Positions 25,568 to 36,355 of a stretch of DNA of 64,000 nt are shown here, piece after piece. Every line of letters begins with the position of its first letter. The stretch's first letter is position 1. Under the pieces are notes generated by a model, which had not been told where the DNA came from, made no database searches, and was given only the letters and a program-made list of their open reading frames with translations. A program made the translations under genes and the position numbers. Location of the stretch: assembly GCA_033297075.1 (NCBI GenBank), contig MU858185.1, positions 1 to 64,000 of the forward strand, written 5' to 3'. Source of the stretch: Rhypophila decipiens. Taxonomy: Eukaryota; Ascomycota; Sordariomycetes; Sordariales; Naviculisporaceae.

Positions 25568-26522
25568 TTTTGGGTTTTGTCATGTGATGGTGATGAGTTG
25601 AAGTAAAAAGGGGTTCGATAAGGTGGCACAGAATGTCCGAGTAGATTATTGTGGACTGCCAAACATAGGTGCAAATTCCTTTCTTGATGGGCATTTTCGT
25701 GTTATGTGCTCGATGTCTTATGTCAGGAGCAGACACCTGTAATGAGACCGCCTTGCAGAGCAAACTGGACTGTGATTGTAGGGCCAAGTCGAAGCGCCCT
25801 GTCGCGTACCGGCGAGTTACGTCGGTCATGGCCAAGGTGCGTGAGCCAATGAGATGTGTTTGCTTAAGCTGAGATGTTCACTTCGAGCATAGCGTCTGGG
25901 AACGATACCTGACAAGGTGATTACAGTTACCGGTAATGCCTTGTTTGGGTTCAAACGACCTGGTTAGGTAGTGCGACAATACCTACCGGATTAAAGAGCT
26001 GCAATGTCAGCCTGGGAAAACAACGGCAGTGGGAAGTCGGCAAACTACACAATTGGCTAACGCCGGTGTATGTACAAGGTGCATGCGTTACCCCTATTTT
26101 CAACTGCAGTGGTAAAGTCACCGCATTAATTAGCCCCTTAAAATTCCTGCGGAGGTGTACTTGGTCCCCTGATTCACTGACGCCTGAACCGGCTTTTACT
26201 CCAAGTGGCAACATGGACGAGCTACTGTAAGCGATTGAGCACATCCTTTGTACTAGTAGATACGGACCTTTTATCGTTTGGATGGAGCCTCGCCTGGAGC
26301 CGCTTCCTATTTCTCCGTCTCATTCGGGCCATATATTGAAGTTTGCCAGTAGAGAAAAAGTCGGGAATTTTGATTTCTGATCGAAAGGTGATGCAGATAT
26401 TTCTTTTCTTTTCTACTCTGCTTGCCAAAGTCACATTCAACCGTACCTCTGGGTCTTTGCAGACTTGACCACTACCTACTTGCATCTGCCCCATATTACC
26501 AATTGAAACGTGTGCTCCAACC
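25568..26522. promoter_or_regulatory. Divergent promoter region of the PKS and the first P450
   Basis: A 955-bp spacer between head-to-head biosynthetic genes, so a likely site of co-regulation by the cluster Zn2Cys6 protein. It contains several CGG-type elements (TACCGGCG near 25807, TTACCGGTAA near 25928, TACCGGAT near 25983). It also has the motif TGGTTAGGTAGT..GAC at 25962-25977, which recurs at 32451-32466. No site can be assigned from sequence alone. Confidence 0.5.
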
Positions 26523-28447
26523 ATGATATCCACATTATACGACGATGGGCCATCCCATTTGTGGGCAGGACTCTCCATTCTGGTTGCGTCTACGGTTAGT
26601 TAGCAACGGTTTGTTTTGCTGAGACCGCGCTGAAACAAGCGATAATGGCAGTTCATCATCGCGCAAACTGCGAGGGGGTTTTACAATGTATTCTTCCACC
26701 CTTTAGCAAGGATTCCCGGACCATGGACGGCGGCATGGAGCAATGTAATTCACACCGCCGCCAACCAACTCCCCTACTTTGTGCAACAGTTCTGATGGTT
26801 CTTACTCCTGCTCCCGTCAAACAGATCCCGTACGTCATTTGGAACAACGGCGGCCGGATGCCATACAAGATTCTGGCGCTACACGAGAAATACGGTAATC
26901 AAATCAACTCGAAAGTGATTCACACAGGAAAGCTGGAAATTGAAATTAACACGTCCTCACCAGGCCCAATCGTGAGAATAGCGCCCAATGAAGTCTCATT
27001 CAGCTCGTCTCAATCATGGTCCGACATCTACGGCTTCCGACCCGGCCACAAGACTTTTATAAAAAGCGACTTCTACGAAGGCGGGTCCTTCTCCGCCCGC
27101 GGGGTGCACTCGATGGGTGTCGAGCGCAATGTCGAGGCCCATGCTCAAATGCGCCGCCATCTCTCGCACGCATTTTCGTCCGCCTCGCTCGCCGAGCAGG
27201 AAGTTCTCGTCGTGGAAAGCATCGACAAGTTCATCCGTGTCATAGGCGAGCGGGGATCCGAGACCGATTTCAATCTGACCAAGGGCTTTGGGATGCTCGC
27301 GTTTGATATCATCGGCGACCTCGCTTTTGGGGAGACGTTTGGTGGGTTGGAGAGTGGCGAGGCTCATCCGTGGATCTCGATTTCCTTGGGGGCGCTGAAA
27401 AAGTTTCCCTTGATTGATGCGTTTCGACGGTTTCCCGCCCTGGGTAGCATGTTCATGACCTTGATACCGGGCATGATTAACAAGCTGATTGAGCAGACGC
27501 ACCAGAATGAGGAGTTTTCGATTTCGTTGGTTAAGAAGTATGTCATCCCTGATTTGACGGTTTAGTAGGGGAACTGACATGACATGACACACAGACGAAT
27601 CGCTCGACACGATGCATCGCGGAAGGACTTCATGACGCGGATTCTGGACAAACGCGATGTTGAGAAAGTGTCGGATCTGCAGTTGGCTGCCTACGCGTCT
27701 GACTTTGTGCTGGGGGGAAGCGAGACCACGGCCACGACGCTATCGTGTATTGTCTACTACCTGCTCAAGAAGCCTGACATCATGGCTGAGCTGAAAAGGG
27801 AAATTCGCACGCGATATCAGTCCTATGGCGCCATGGACTCGGCCTCGGTGATACAGCTACCGTATCTGAAGGCCGTCATCTTGGAGGGCATGCGCATCTT
27901 CCCGCCTGTGCCGTTTGCGCTGCCCAGGATCGTGCCCGAGGGGGGAGATGAGATTGATGGGTGTCTTTTGCCTGCTGGGGTACGTTGGCTTGTCTCCTTC
28001 CTTTACAAGTTCTAACTTGGTACAAATCAGACTATAGTTGGAACCAACCCAGTAGCGGCGGCGATGAGCACCAGAAACTTTAGCGAACCTTTTGAGTTCA
28101 GCCCGGAACGCTGGCTGAAAAGTTCAACCAAGGAGACCAAGGAAGGGCTTGACATTCTGGGGGCCAGTCAGCCGTTCAGTCTCGGAGCCAGAGGATGTAT
28201 TGGAATCAAGTGGGTTTATTCCCACCGCTTTCTAAACTGTATAGTTTCCCTCACAATGACTGACTTGTGATGAAATCCTCACAGCCTCGCTTGGCTCGAG
28301 ATGCGGACAACCTTGGCCAAGTTGCTGTGGAAATATGACTTCAGTCTCGTGAATCAGGACCTGGACTGGCAGCGTGACTCGACAATGTGCACGTTCTGGA
28401 ACATTCCCGAGCTCTGGGTGCGTGTCAAGGAAGCCTCACGGGAGTAA
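26523..28447 (+). CDS. Cytochrome P450 monooxygenase (cluster P450 A)
   Basis: Seven exons: 26523-26594, 26652-26744, 26825-26894, 26964-27537, 27595-27979, 28031-28209 and 28285-28447, giving 511 residues. The first three short exons restore a typical membrane anchor followed by FHPLARIPGPW. A longer unspliced frame starting at 26645 would lack both, which supports this model. Further motifs are GGSETTAT in the I-helix, EGMR (ExxR), PERW, and FSLGARGCIG with heme-ligand Cys454. It resembles the fungal class that includes isotrichodermin C-15 hydroxylase. It should sit in the ER membrane and oxidise the terpene scaffold or the polyketide chain. It is a paralogue of the P450 at 40539-42330: both have the heme Cys at residue 454 and share intron sites in the EKYG-P codon and just after CIG. 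Confidence 0.92.
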
Positions 28448-28960
28448 GGTGTTGGAAGATGATGGGACTAGCAAATAAACTCGGGGCTAAAAAAACACGG
28501 TCATCCCTAAATATTTCACTTTACTGCAATTTATCAGCGTATTTAATAACAGACTTCAGAACCCTTTTCAATTAAAGAATATAGCTTGAAGAAAACCAGA
28601 CAAATTTAAAAAGTATATATATTTTACTATTTGCTAGTCCTAAGCTCTTTGCTATATCTCATATTCCATAATACAATAAATTACGTTATTTCGATAACGA
28701 GCTTTAGTGTGAAATTGAGAGAGAGACTATATTGTTTGGCTATAAGCTTATGACCGGATGAGGAAATTCGCCGGTGTCGATCGTAGGAATCGTAGTACAA
28801 AGACGGAATCCTAGCTGGTGGTTACAAGAGTTATGAGACTAAAGTATTTAGAGTGATGCTGAATACATTTCGGATTTCTTCCCCTGAAAAAAACCCGTCA
28901 ACAGCTGCATATCTCCTCAGTATCAGAGCTCAATTGCTGCAACTTTGTGTCAAAGAAACC
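28448..28960. other. AT-rich spacer
   Basis: No gene. The stretch from about 28470 to 28740 is strikingly A+T-rich (TATATATATTTTACTATTTG and similar), unlike the GC-rich coding sequence on both sides. It may be a patch of mutated repeat or simply a low-GC 3' and promoter region. Confidence 0.55.
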
Positions 28961-30002
28961 ATGGCCTCACTCAACATCACAGAGACCGATATCCCGTTGC
29001 AAACCGGCAAGATTGCCGTAATCACAGGTCAGAACTGAAGATGCACCTCCTTGTCCAGTTTGATGACTCGGGCAACTCAAATATTAGACTTGAGCTGACT
29101 CGGATTATAGGGGGATCCTCGGGCATTGGATATGCAGCTGCCAAGATCCTGGCCGAGAAGGGCGCAACGGTGCACATCTTCGACCTCAACCTGCCTGAAC
29201 AAGCAATTCCCTGTGTGCGGTTCCACCAGTGCAGTGTCACCAACTGGGCCGAGCTGCGCGCCGCCTTTGACCAGATCGGCCACCTCGACTACGTCTTTGC
29301 CAACGCCGGCACGTCGGAAGAGACAGACTACTTTGCAGACTCTCTTGACAGCGATGGACTATTGGCCGAACCGACGTATCGCGTCATAGACGTCAACGTT
29401 CGCGGCGTATACAACGTCGTGAAGCTCGCCTGGAGCCGCATGCGGGCTGATAAGACCCAAGGGAGCATTGTAATCACGACCAGCGCAACTGCATATGCAC
29501 CCGAACAATCGCTGCCTGTGTACTCGAGTGGGAAACTCGCCGTACGTGAAACATTTTCCCGGTGACAAGACAAGGGTTAACATTCCGCTCTATCTAGCTC
29601 GTCGGACTGATCCGAGCACTGAGATCGACCATGATCCGCGACGGCATCACCATCAATGGTGTTGCGCCGGCCGCTACCATTACGAGCCTCTTGCCGGCCA
29701 ATCTAGCGGCTCCAATCATGGCTATGGGGCTGCCCGTCAGCGATGCCCACTTCGTCGGACTCGCGCTTGTGTACTCGGCAGTAGCCGAGCAGGGCAGACG
29801 GGTGCAGGGGTACGGCAAGGACTCAAAGTTGAACTTGTGGAAGCAGGAGAGGTGGAACGGTCGCGTCATCCTGACGCTGGGAGACTCCTACACCGAGTTG
29901 GAGGAAACGATCGCAGATCTCTCCCCCTTCTGGATGGGTCGCGAGAACCTCCGGTTGACTCAGATGCAGCAGTCAGCGACGGATTTCCGCCCGCTGGAAT
30001 AA
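28961..30002 (+). CDS. Short-chain dehydrogenase/reductase
   Basis: Exons 28961-29027, 29111-29541 and 29598-30002 give 300 residues. Splicing restores the Rossmann motif ITGGSSGIG. Other SDR landmarks are FANAGT, a serine-rich VITTSATAY strand, and the catalytic YSSGK (Tyr-x3-Lys), whose intron falls three residues after the Lys. An Asp at the end of the second beta strand (HIFDLN) points to NAD(H) rather than NADP(H). It probably oxidises an alcohol introduced by one of the P450s, or reduces a ketone, on the sesquiterpene. It lies between the first P450 and the terpene cyclase in the same orientation, as expected of a pathway gene. Confidence 0.9.
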
Positions 30003-30534
30003 GGCAGCATAAGTAGTGGAACCTGCAGGGTCCATGTGGGGGTTCCCTCGCTGTTTTTCTTCTTTGGTCCCGGCAGCCGCAGATTTCCTCCTTGGTCACG
30101 GCCCGTAGGGTATGGCTAAATGTGTTGTTGATTTAGCGTGTGGAAATACTACCCTATATGGCCAAGTGTAAATTCCTATCCAGGTACATACGATGCACGA
30201 CCCTGACGTATTTCTTACTGTATTCCTTGTTGCAATCTGGATGTGGTCCGTGTCTGGAGAGTGCCTTATGGGGGTTGTATTTATACCTGCCGCCTGGTAC
30301 CCAGTCAAGAACAAGTCACGACGGATAAAGGTTGAAGAACAAACATATAATGAAATATCGACAAATCTCCTGTGGTCAATTAGGATCGATATTTCTGCTC
30401 GACAAACAATCAACATCACAAATACCATTGAGCATATTCTCATCGCCTGCTTACCTAGTTGCCCAATTTAATCCGCAACACCCCTAACCCTAACCCAGGC
30501 CAAACAACACTGATTTTCACCCGAGTCTGCAGCC
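30003..30534. promoter_or_regulatory. Promoter region of the sesquiterpene cyclase with telomere-like motif
   Basis: A 532-bp spacer. The notable element is CCCTAACCCTAACCC at 30482-30496, two and a half units of the fungal telomere repeat, ending 39 bp before the start codon of the cyclase. It lies in the expected 5' leader or core promoter. Confidence 0.5.
30482..30496 (-). repeat. Interstitial telomere-like repeat
   Basis: CCCTAACCCTAACCC, the complement of (TTAGGG)n. Related copies lie at 35666-35679, 38069-38087 and 38378-38396. Confidence 0.85.
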
Positions 30535-31728
30535 ATGTCTGTCCAGGTGGAAACCCGAACGCCTCTCCCGCTTTTCAACAGTCCGCGGCCCGGTAGGCTC
30601 GCAGGGGATACACCCCACCAGTTCAAGGGAACATGGAAAGTACCAGCGTCTGATTGGTCCCACGAAATCCACCCCCGAGCCGAGGAGGTTGCCCGGGAAG
30701 TGGATAATTACTTCTTGCAAAATTGGAACTTTGCAGACGGGCGCGCCAGGAAGACCTTCCTCAAGGCTGGCTTTTCACATGTGACATGCCTCTACTTCCC
30801 CCTGGCAAAGGACGACCGCATTCACTTTGCCTGCCGTCTTTTGACAGTGCTGTTCTTGATCGATGGTAATTTTGCCCGTTATCCGTCGTGACCCACACCA
30901 TTCCCGATCCAGCCCAAGCTGACCCAGCACCCTCATTACAGACATTCTCGAGGACATGTCGTTCGCTGATGGTGAGGCGCTCAACAACAGACTGATGGAG
31001 CTCTCCAAGGGGCCCCAGTTCGCAACCCCCGATCGCGAGATCCCAGCCGAGTACATCATCTACGACCTCTGGGAGAGCATGCGCCACCATGACCTGGATC
31101 TCGCCAACGAGGTACTCGAGCCGACCTTCGTCTTCATGCGATCCCAGACCGACAGGGCTCGGCTGAGCATCAAGGAGCTAGGCGAGTACTTGCAGTACCG
31201 CGAGAAGGATGTGGGCAAGGCGTACGTGGCTCGTGACTTCTTGGCTCCCCCTCGTAACTCGTTTCCGTTTTGGATGAAAGTTGACCTAAAGATATGAGTA
31301 GACTTCTTTCGGCACTAATGCGCTACTCAATGGAACTTCGGCCCACAGCCGCCGAGCTAGCAGCGCTCAAGCCGCTCGAGGAGAACTGCTCCAAGCACAT
31401 CTCCATCGTGAACGACATCTATAGCTACGAGAAGGAGGTGATTGCGGCACAGACGGGCCACAAAGAGGGCTCCTTCCTGTGCTCGGCCGTCAAGGTGTTG
31501 TCTTCGGAGACAGCCCTGGGAATCCCCGCGACCAAGCGCGTGCTGTGGTCTATGGTGCGCGAGTGGGAGCTGATCCACGATGCCATGGTCGAGGGTTTGG
31601 CTGCTGAAGATGTCAACAGTCAGAATGTGAAGGAGTACGTACGTGGCCTGCAGTATCAGATGAGTGGCAACGAGCAGTGGAGCAGGACCACGCCTCGCTA
31701 TCTCATGGCGATTGAGCAAGCCGCGTGA
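30535..31728 (+). CDS. Aristolochene-synthase-like sesquiterpene cyclase
   Basis: A class I terpene synthase expected to convert farnesyl diphosphate to a bicyclic eremophilane-type hydrocarbon. Exons 30535-30865, 30942-31221 and 31302-31728 give 345 residues, close to the roughly 320-340 of fungal aristolochene synthases. The first intron splits the metal-binding motif, and splicing restores LIDDILED (Asp110, Asp111, Glu114), matching the aristolochene-synthase type DDxxE. The NSE motif NDIYSYEKE (Asn241, Ser245, Glu249) is intact, and the C-terminal TPRY gives the diphosphate-sensing Arg-Tyr pair. Together these make an active enzyme likely. The exact product cannot be read from sequence; other bicyclic sesquiterpenes are possible. 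It is the scaffold-forming gene of the cluster next to the SDR. Confidence 0.93.
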
Positions 31729-32619
31729 CAATAGATGTTCGCAATCTCTTTGGATGTGAAGAGCACAAATTAACAGCCACCACCCACGTTTCAAGGTGGA
31801 CTGTAGCCAATCAAACCTCATAGATCAGGAAATTTACGTTCACTATGTCACCCAAAACTGAAATTCGAATTCAAATTCAGAAATATCAGTTAGGGTGGCT
31901 CCAGAATTTACACACGGCTGACATTAGTTACCACTACCGGCGTAATATCACCTGTTTGTTTAGGGGTGGCTCTTACACAGTACACTAATTATGCTCCTCG
32001 AGCCCAAAGAGACATATAATGCGCTAGGGCGGGAGTAAGGGTTTATTTTTCGTTTCTATCAGATCATGGATGGAACGGATTATTTATGATGATGCATTAA
32101 TGAGAAATCAAACGCGCACACCAAAAAAGCTTTGCCGGCACAGTCCCAGCCCATGCACACCACCAAGCTGCTTTGCAAGCAGGCGGCATACATACCTGGG
32201 AAAGAGACTGTCAAAGCGGGCAAATTTGGTCCTGCCCGGTGTATGATGTGCGCATGTAATCCCTTGACGATCATGTCGACGCATGCAAGGTACTTTTCCG
32301 GTGCGCTGAGGTAATGACCGAAGTACCGTAGAAAGCAGATTGGGTTCGCACAAAGTCCAATAATTACGGATATTATGCACGGGTCATGTACGTACCCACC
32401 CGGCTCGGGGAGTGTACGGCAGGACATCCGTGAAACATGGCCAGAACGGATGGTTAGGTAGTTTGACGGCAGATGGCGACAACAAGGCACACCATCCCCA
32501 CGTATGGTCGTACCTACTCAGATTAAAGGAACTTACCCCAAGGACGCTCTTGGCTTACACAAGACCCTTCCTTGCCAAGTCGGGTCCTTCCGCCTCGTGG
32601 TCATTGGTATGGTGCTACA

Positions 32620-32879
32620 GGGCATGGGGCCAAAATCGATTACCCACCCCAGATAAAGCACGGTACAATAAACAGTAAGTTTAGGTAATACATACAGTAT
32701 TATCTTGTTCCTCAGGCAATAAGCTTATAGGGTAATGGTAGACTAGCCTATTGCTTTAGTCTCTAGTCACTGACGTACAGGTGGCTTAGTACTAAATGCC
32801 CTGTTACTATCTAGCTCCTGGCACTGTGCTGACTGGTCGGCTTTATCTGGGGTGTATAATTTATTTTGGACCCAGGCCC
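32620..32879. repeat. Imperfect 40-nt inverted repeat, possible transposon relic
   Basis: Positions 32620-32659 match the reverse complement of 32840-32879 at 34 of 40 positions, including a shared ACACCCCAGATAAAGC-like inner end. The arms enclose about 180 nt of unrelated sequence. Confidence 0.7.
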
Positions 32880-33664
32880 GTAGGCCGAGAACAATTCTAG
32901 TATAATTTCCTTTAGACTGAGCAGATACGGTAACCAAGTTGCTTAAGACGGCCTGGGGCGGCTCGGTTCGTGGTACCCAAGCACGGAAGATGGACCAGTA
33001 GCCCAATGGATTTCGTACTCTGTACCGAGTGGACATTGTCAGCCGCTGCTCTGGCGGTCTAGTGTAAGGCATTCCGTCCCATAACGAGCGGACATTGTCG
33101 ACGGCTGCTGTGTCGATGGTTTCACGATTCAACCCACACCACTCTGTTCGTTCTGGCTTCACCGCCTGGGTCGCTTGAGCGTTGCATTGCAGACCTCCTA
33201 GCTCAAATACAAGACGGGACAAGCAATCAGAGAGCAGAACTTTATCCTTTGCGGAACCAACAGAGTTACAATATAAGCATTGATTCCACCGAGTCACCAA
33301 CTTGCATATCTCCCACTTCAGATTCTGTTTTTACGAGCACCAACAAGACCGCCCGTGCCACATCGAAGCCTTGGTGAAAGATGGGGTTTCGGTCCTCCCT
33401 TTGAGCTTTCCGGTAGTATAAGGACGACCTTTGGTTTTATCGTGATTAAATACCCAGTATATTGTATGTGTTGGTAAGCCGTTACCAGTATACTGGTGCA
33501 AATGGGACCCAAGTTCTATTCATTTGTGATAAAACTAGTCCTTACCTTCTCTCTCGCTCTCTGGCTCTGCCAGAGAGCTCCCCTTATAACTATCGCAGGA
33601 AGCTTCTCACGGATCCGGGCATCTCGACTTGAGACATGAAGGGGGCGTGGCTTACTTGGGGGTC

Positions 33665-33688
33665 CAGGGTCGTGGTTTCACGACCCTG
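33665..33688. repeat. Perfect 10-bp hairpin
   Basis: CAGGGTCGTG, a GTTT loop and CACGACCCTG form an uninterrupted stem, about 100 bp upstream of the regulator's start codon. It may be a cis-regulatory palindrome or the end of a decayed transposon. Confidence 0.7.
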
Positions 33689-33791
33689 TTCCTGGATGTG
33701 ATAACCCCCCATGTTCATGCGTTGTCCATGGATCAACAGTATGTGCAATAAGTCGTCCTACTCTATCTGTCCTTGCCTGCTCCCCTGCACA

Positions 33792-35324
33792 ATGTTCGGA
33801 AGCTGGAGTGTAAACTCGAGTGGGAGTGAGCCAACATTTTTGAGACACAGTCCTAAGCTCCATAAAGCTTGCGCCAATTGTCGAAAAAAAAAGGCAAGTT
33901 GTCGTGTTCCCAGAGCTCGTGCTAGATGCAGCAGTCTGGTGTACCACACGGGTCTCTTCCCTTACATACCTGGCATCTATGTATGGCTAACCTAAGCTGC
34001 GTGTCTCCAGGTCCGATGCACGGGCGAGCTCTCAGGCTGCGAGAGATGTGAAGCCCTCGATTTGCAATGCACCTATTCCAGCGAGAAAGCAAAGCGACAA
34101 CGGAATCCGCACTCATCGGACGAAGGGCGTGTGTTTGAATCAAGACGGCAGCGGCAATCGTGCCCATGGCTCAGGCTGCCTGAGGCAACGGAGAAGCCGG
34201 CGGCGGCAGCGCCCGTCGCCGCCAACGTCACGCCACTTTCGGACCATGCCAATCATGATTTCTTCCACACACCAACAACAGCCGACGGCGACGGCGCCTT
34301 CGCCGCTGATATCGAACCGTGCTCCACCACTAGCATTTTTCCCGGGCTGACACCACCGCCAGACGGCGTCATTGCCTTGGACCACTATCAGCCTGGATCT
34401 GGGTCCGAGTCGGCGACGAGTACTGGGTCTACATACGTCACCGTGTCGTCGACCCAACCGCCCAGCCACAGCGGCATGATGACGGATACCGACGTCGTCT
34501 TTTGGGGCGACAACAGACTTTCAGCTGCAGATCATCTCGCAGCAGTATCCATTCTGTCAACAGGCTCGTCCGAGACCCATCTCAACACGGTCTGCCAAGG
34601 CCAGCATTCCAGCGAAGATGGCTCTCCAGGCAAGTTCCAGCAATCCCAGGCACAATCCGCCGCCAACAGGCAAGTTCAACCTGATCAAATGCGAGAGCCT
34701 GGAGAGTTTCCAACCCGAGCACCAGACCAGATGGGCTGCAAATGTATAAAGAGCGTCGTATACCTCATCAATGAATTAGAGACGACCTTGAGAAATGACA
34801 GCAGCCACGAATCACCAGGCATGGACAACAACAGCTTTTTACAGCTACAACAAAACAGTCACGGCTTTGACTCGGCTCTGGGACTGCACAAAGACGCCAT
34901 ACGATACGGCGAGTCCATGCGCCAGTGCCGACATTGCGTCAGCCGGACCGAGAACAGAATGTTGTTGCTGTTGCTTGCCAACAGGCTGATCGCTTTATGT
35001 TCGCACATGGCCTCAGTCTATCGAAATCTCGTCGGTCAGCCTGCCATCCCCGGCAGCAGCGTTGGTGTCAGCGTCGGCATCGAACAGTACTTTGCCGACT
35101 TGGTCATTGTGGTTGGGGAATACGAAGTTGATTCAATGACTGAGATGGGCGCGGTTCTGCGAGAACTGCTTGCGTTCCAACTGCGCTCCTTGTATCATTT
35201 TGTGACCCCCCTGTCAAACACTACACAGCTCCAGGGGGTCGAATTCCATGCTGTTAAGAATAGAGCTGCTAGCCTGTGGCGGGCTCTGCAGCAACAAAGT
35301 AATAGTGGGCTGTCACCGATCTAA
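33792..35324 (+). CDS. AflR-like Zn2Cys6 transcription factor, probable cluster regulator
   Basis: Exons 33792-33893 and 34011-35324 give 471 residues. Splicing places Cys27, Cys30, Cys37, Cys44, Cys47 and Cys54 in the C-x2-C-x6-C-x6-C-x2-C-x6-C pattern of a fungal binuclear zinc cluster. The intron lies between KKK and VRC, and its donor is GC (AAG|GCAAGT) rather than GT. A GT donor a few bases on would break the frame. The middle is Ser/Thr/Gln-rich. The C-terminal half (from about residue 240) has a CKCI block, an HKDAIRYGESMRQC block and an LLLLLANRLIAL helix, as in AflR-type regulators. It probably activates the neighbouring biosynthetic genes. The start at 33792 is the nearest in-frame ATG; an upstream one at 33711 is possible. 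Confidence 0.88.
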
Positions 35325-36355
35325 AAGATGGATTTCAGGACGATTTCTTCTTGGGTGTCATTGTTGTGCGACATACAAGCTGGGGGCCTTTTGTGGTTTT
35401 CAATTTCATTTCATTTTCGGTGCATGTTTATAAGATCGTAGAATTTGAAACAGAATAAGGGATGATGTGCCATGTCCACTGCAGGGCTCCTAACAAAGTA
35501 GGGTCTAACAAAGCAAAGGCAAAGTAAGCCAGCGCAAGGTGAGTCAATATGGCCGAAAAATGGCCCGAAGTACATCCCTCCTTGCCTTGGAAACCTTGGT
35601 CCCATGATTTCCACATGTATAACCCTAATAATAACTCTGGATTGCGGGGAAAGTTAGTCAGCAGATAGGGTTAGGGTTATGTTCGACGATCAAGGTCCAG
35701 AGGCCAAAGGGAATCCAAGGCCCTCACCAAAAGCCCTGATTAAAGTAAGGTAGGCCGGGAGATCTTCAAAGTATCCGTAAAGGAAAGTTAACCCCCTACC
35801 TCTGCCTTATTTTACTTTTGTTAGGAGCCTTGCCCATGTTCAAGTTGAAGCATGCTCTCCGTAACCTTGTCATCGTTGTTTCATGACGGTTAGCTTCGGT
35901 GCATTCACGCGCAAGGGTGGAGGTACGTACCTGTGGCCGTCCCGAACACGAATGCGAACACGCCACAAGATTATCTCGTAACTGGGACCGAATACGAGAT
36001 TATGGACCACCCGGCAAGCCTGCCTGGCAAACTGGTACATGTAATTGGGGGCCATTTTTGCTCTGGAGGCAATTGCGGGATACAGAGAATTTCTTTTTTA
36101 TTTGTCGTGGTTTGTTAGGTACCTTTGCGGGTGGCCATGCACGCCATGTTACAAACTTTGTTTTTGACTTTCAGGCGTGCCGAGATCCCGGTGGTTGCTA
36201 CTTCCATTACCTTACTCGTCAATACCAACAACTGGAAAAGGGATTGAACAAGTGAACAACCACCTCTCCCCCCACCTCCAGTTTCCCTCCCCAATGCGCT
36301 CGCAACGCCCCTTTGCCCAATTTTCCAGGGCAACCATCACCACACCTCCTTCGCA
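35325..36355. other. Spacer between the regulator and CYP51
   Basis: No gene recognised. It holds the regulator's 3' flank, a telomere-like TAGGGTTAGGGTTA at 35666-35679, and the CYP51 promoter. Confidence 0.5.
35666..35679 (+). repeat. Interstitial telomere-like repeat
   Basis: TAGGGTTAGGGTTA in the spacer downstream of the regulator, in opposite orientation to the copy at 30482-30496. Confidence 0.8.

Larger units (their letters stand above)
31729..33791. other. Long spacer with decayed repeats
   Basis: About 2 kb without a supported gene. It contains an imperfect 40-nt inverted repeat (32620-32659 with 32840-32879), a duplicated 25-mer (33026-33050 and 33085-33109) and a perfect hairpin at 33665-33688. 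A minus-strand frame at 32767-33300 stays open for 177 residues but has no recognisable domain. The whole looks like the relic of one or more transposons between the cyclase and the regulator. Confidence 0.5.

Noticed and set aside
26645..26824. A long unspliced start of the first cluster P450 frame at 26645
   Set aside because: It lacks the membrane anchor and the PGP hinge. Three short upstream exons from 26523 restore both with consistent phases and good splice sites.
32767..33300. A 177-codon minus-strand open frame with spaced cysteines
   Set aside because: The cysteine spacing fits no zinc-binding pattern, and the region contains decayed repeats. Better explained as transposon relic.
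33666..33688. Hairpin considered as a bacterial-type terminator
   Set aside because: The organism is a eukaryote and no T-run follows. It is listed only as a palindrome.
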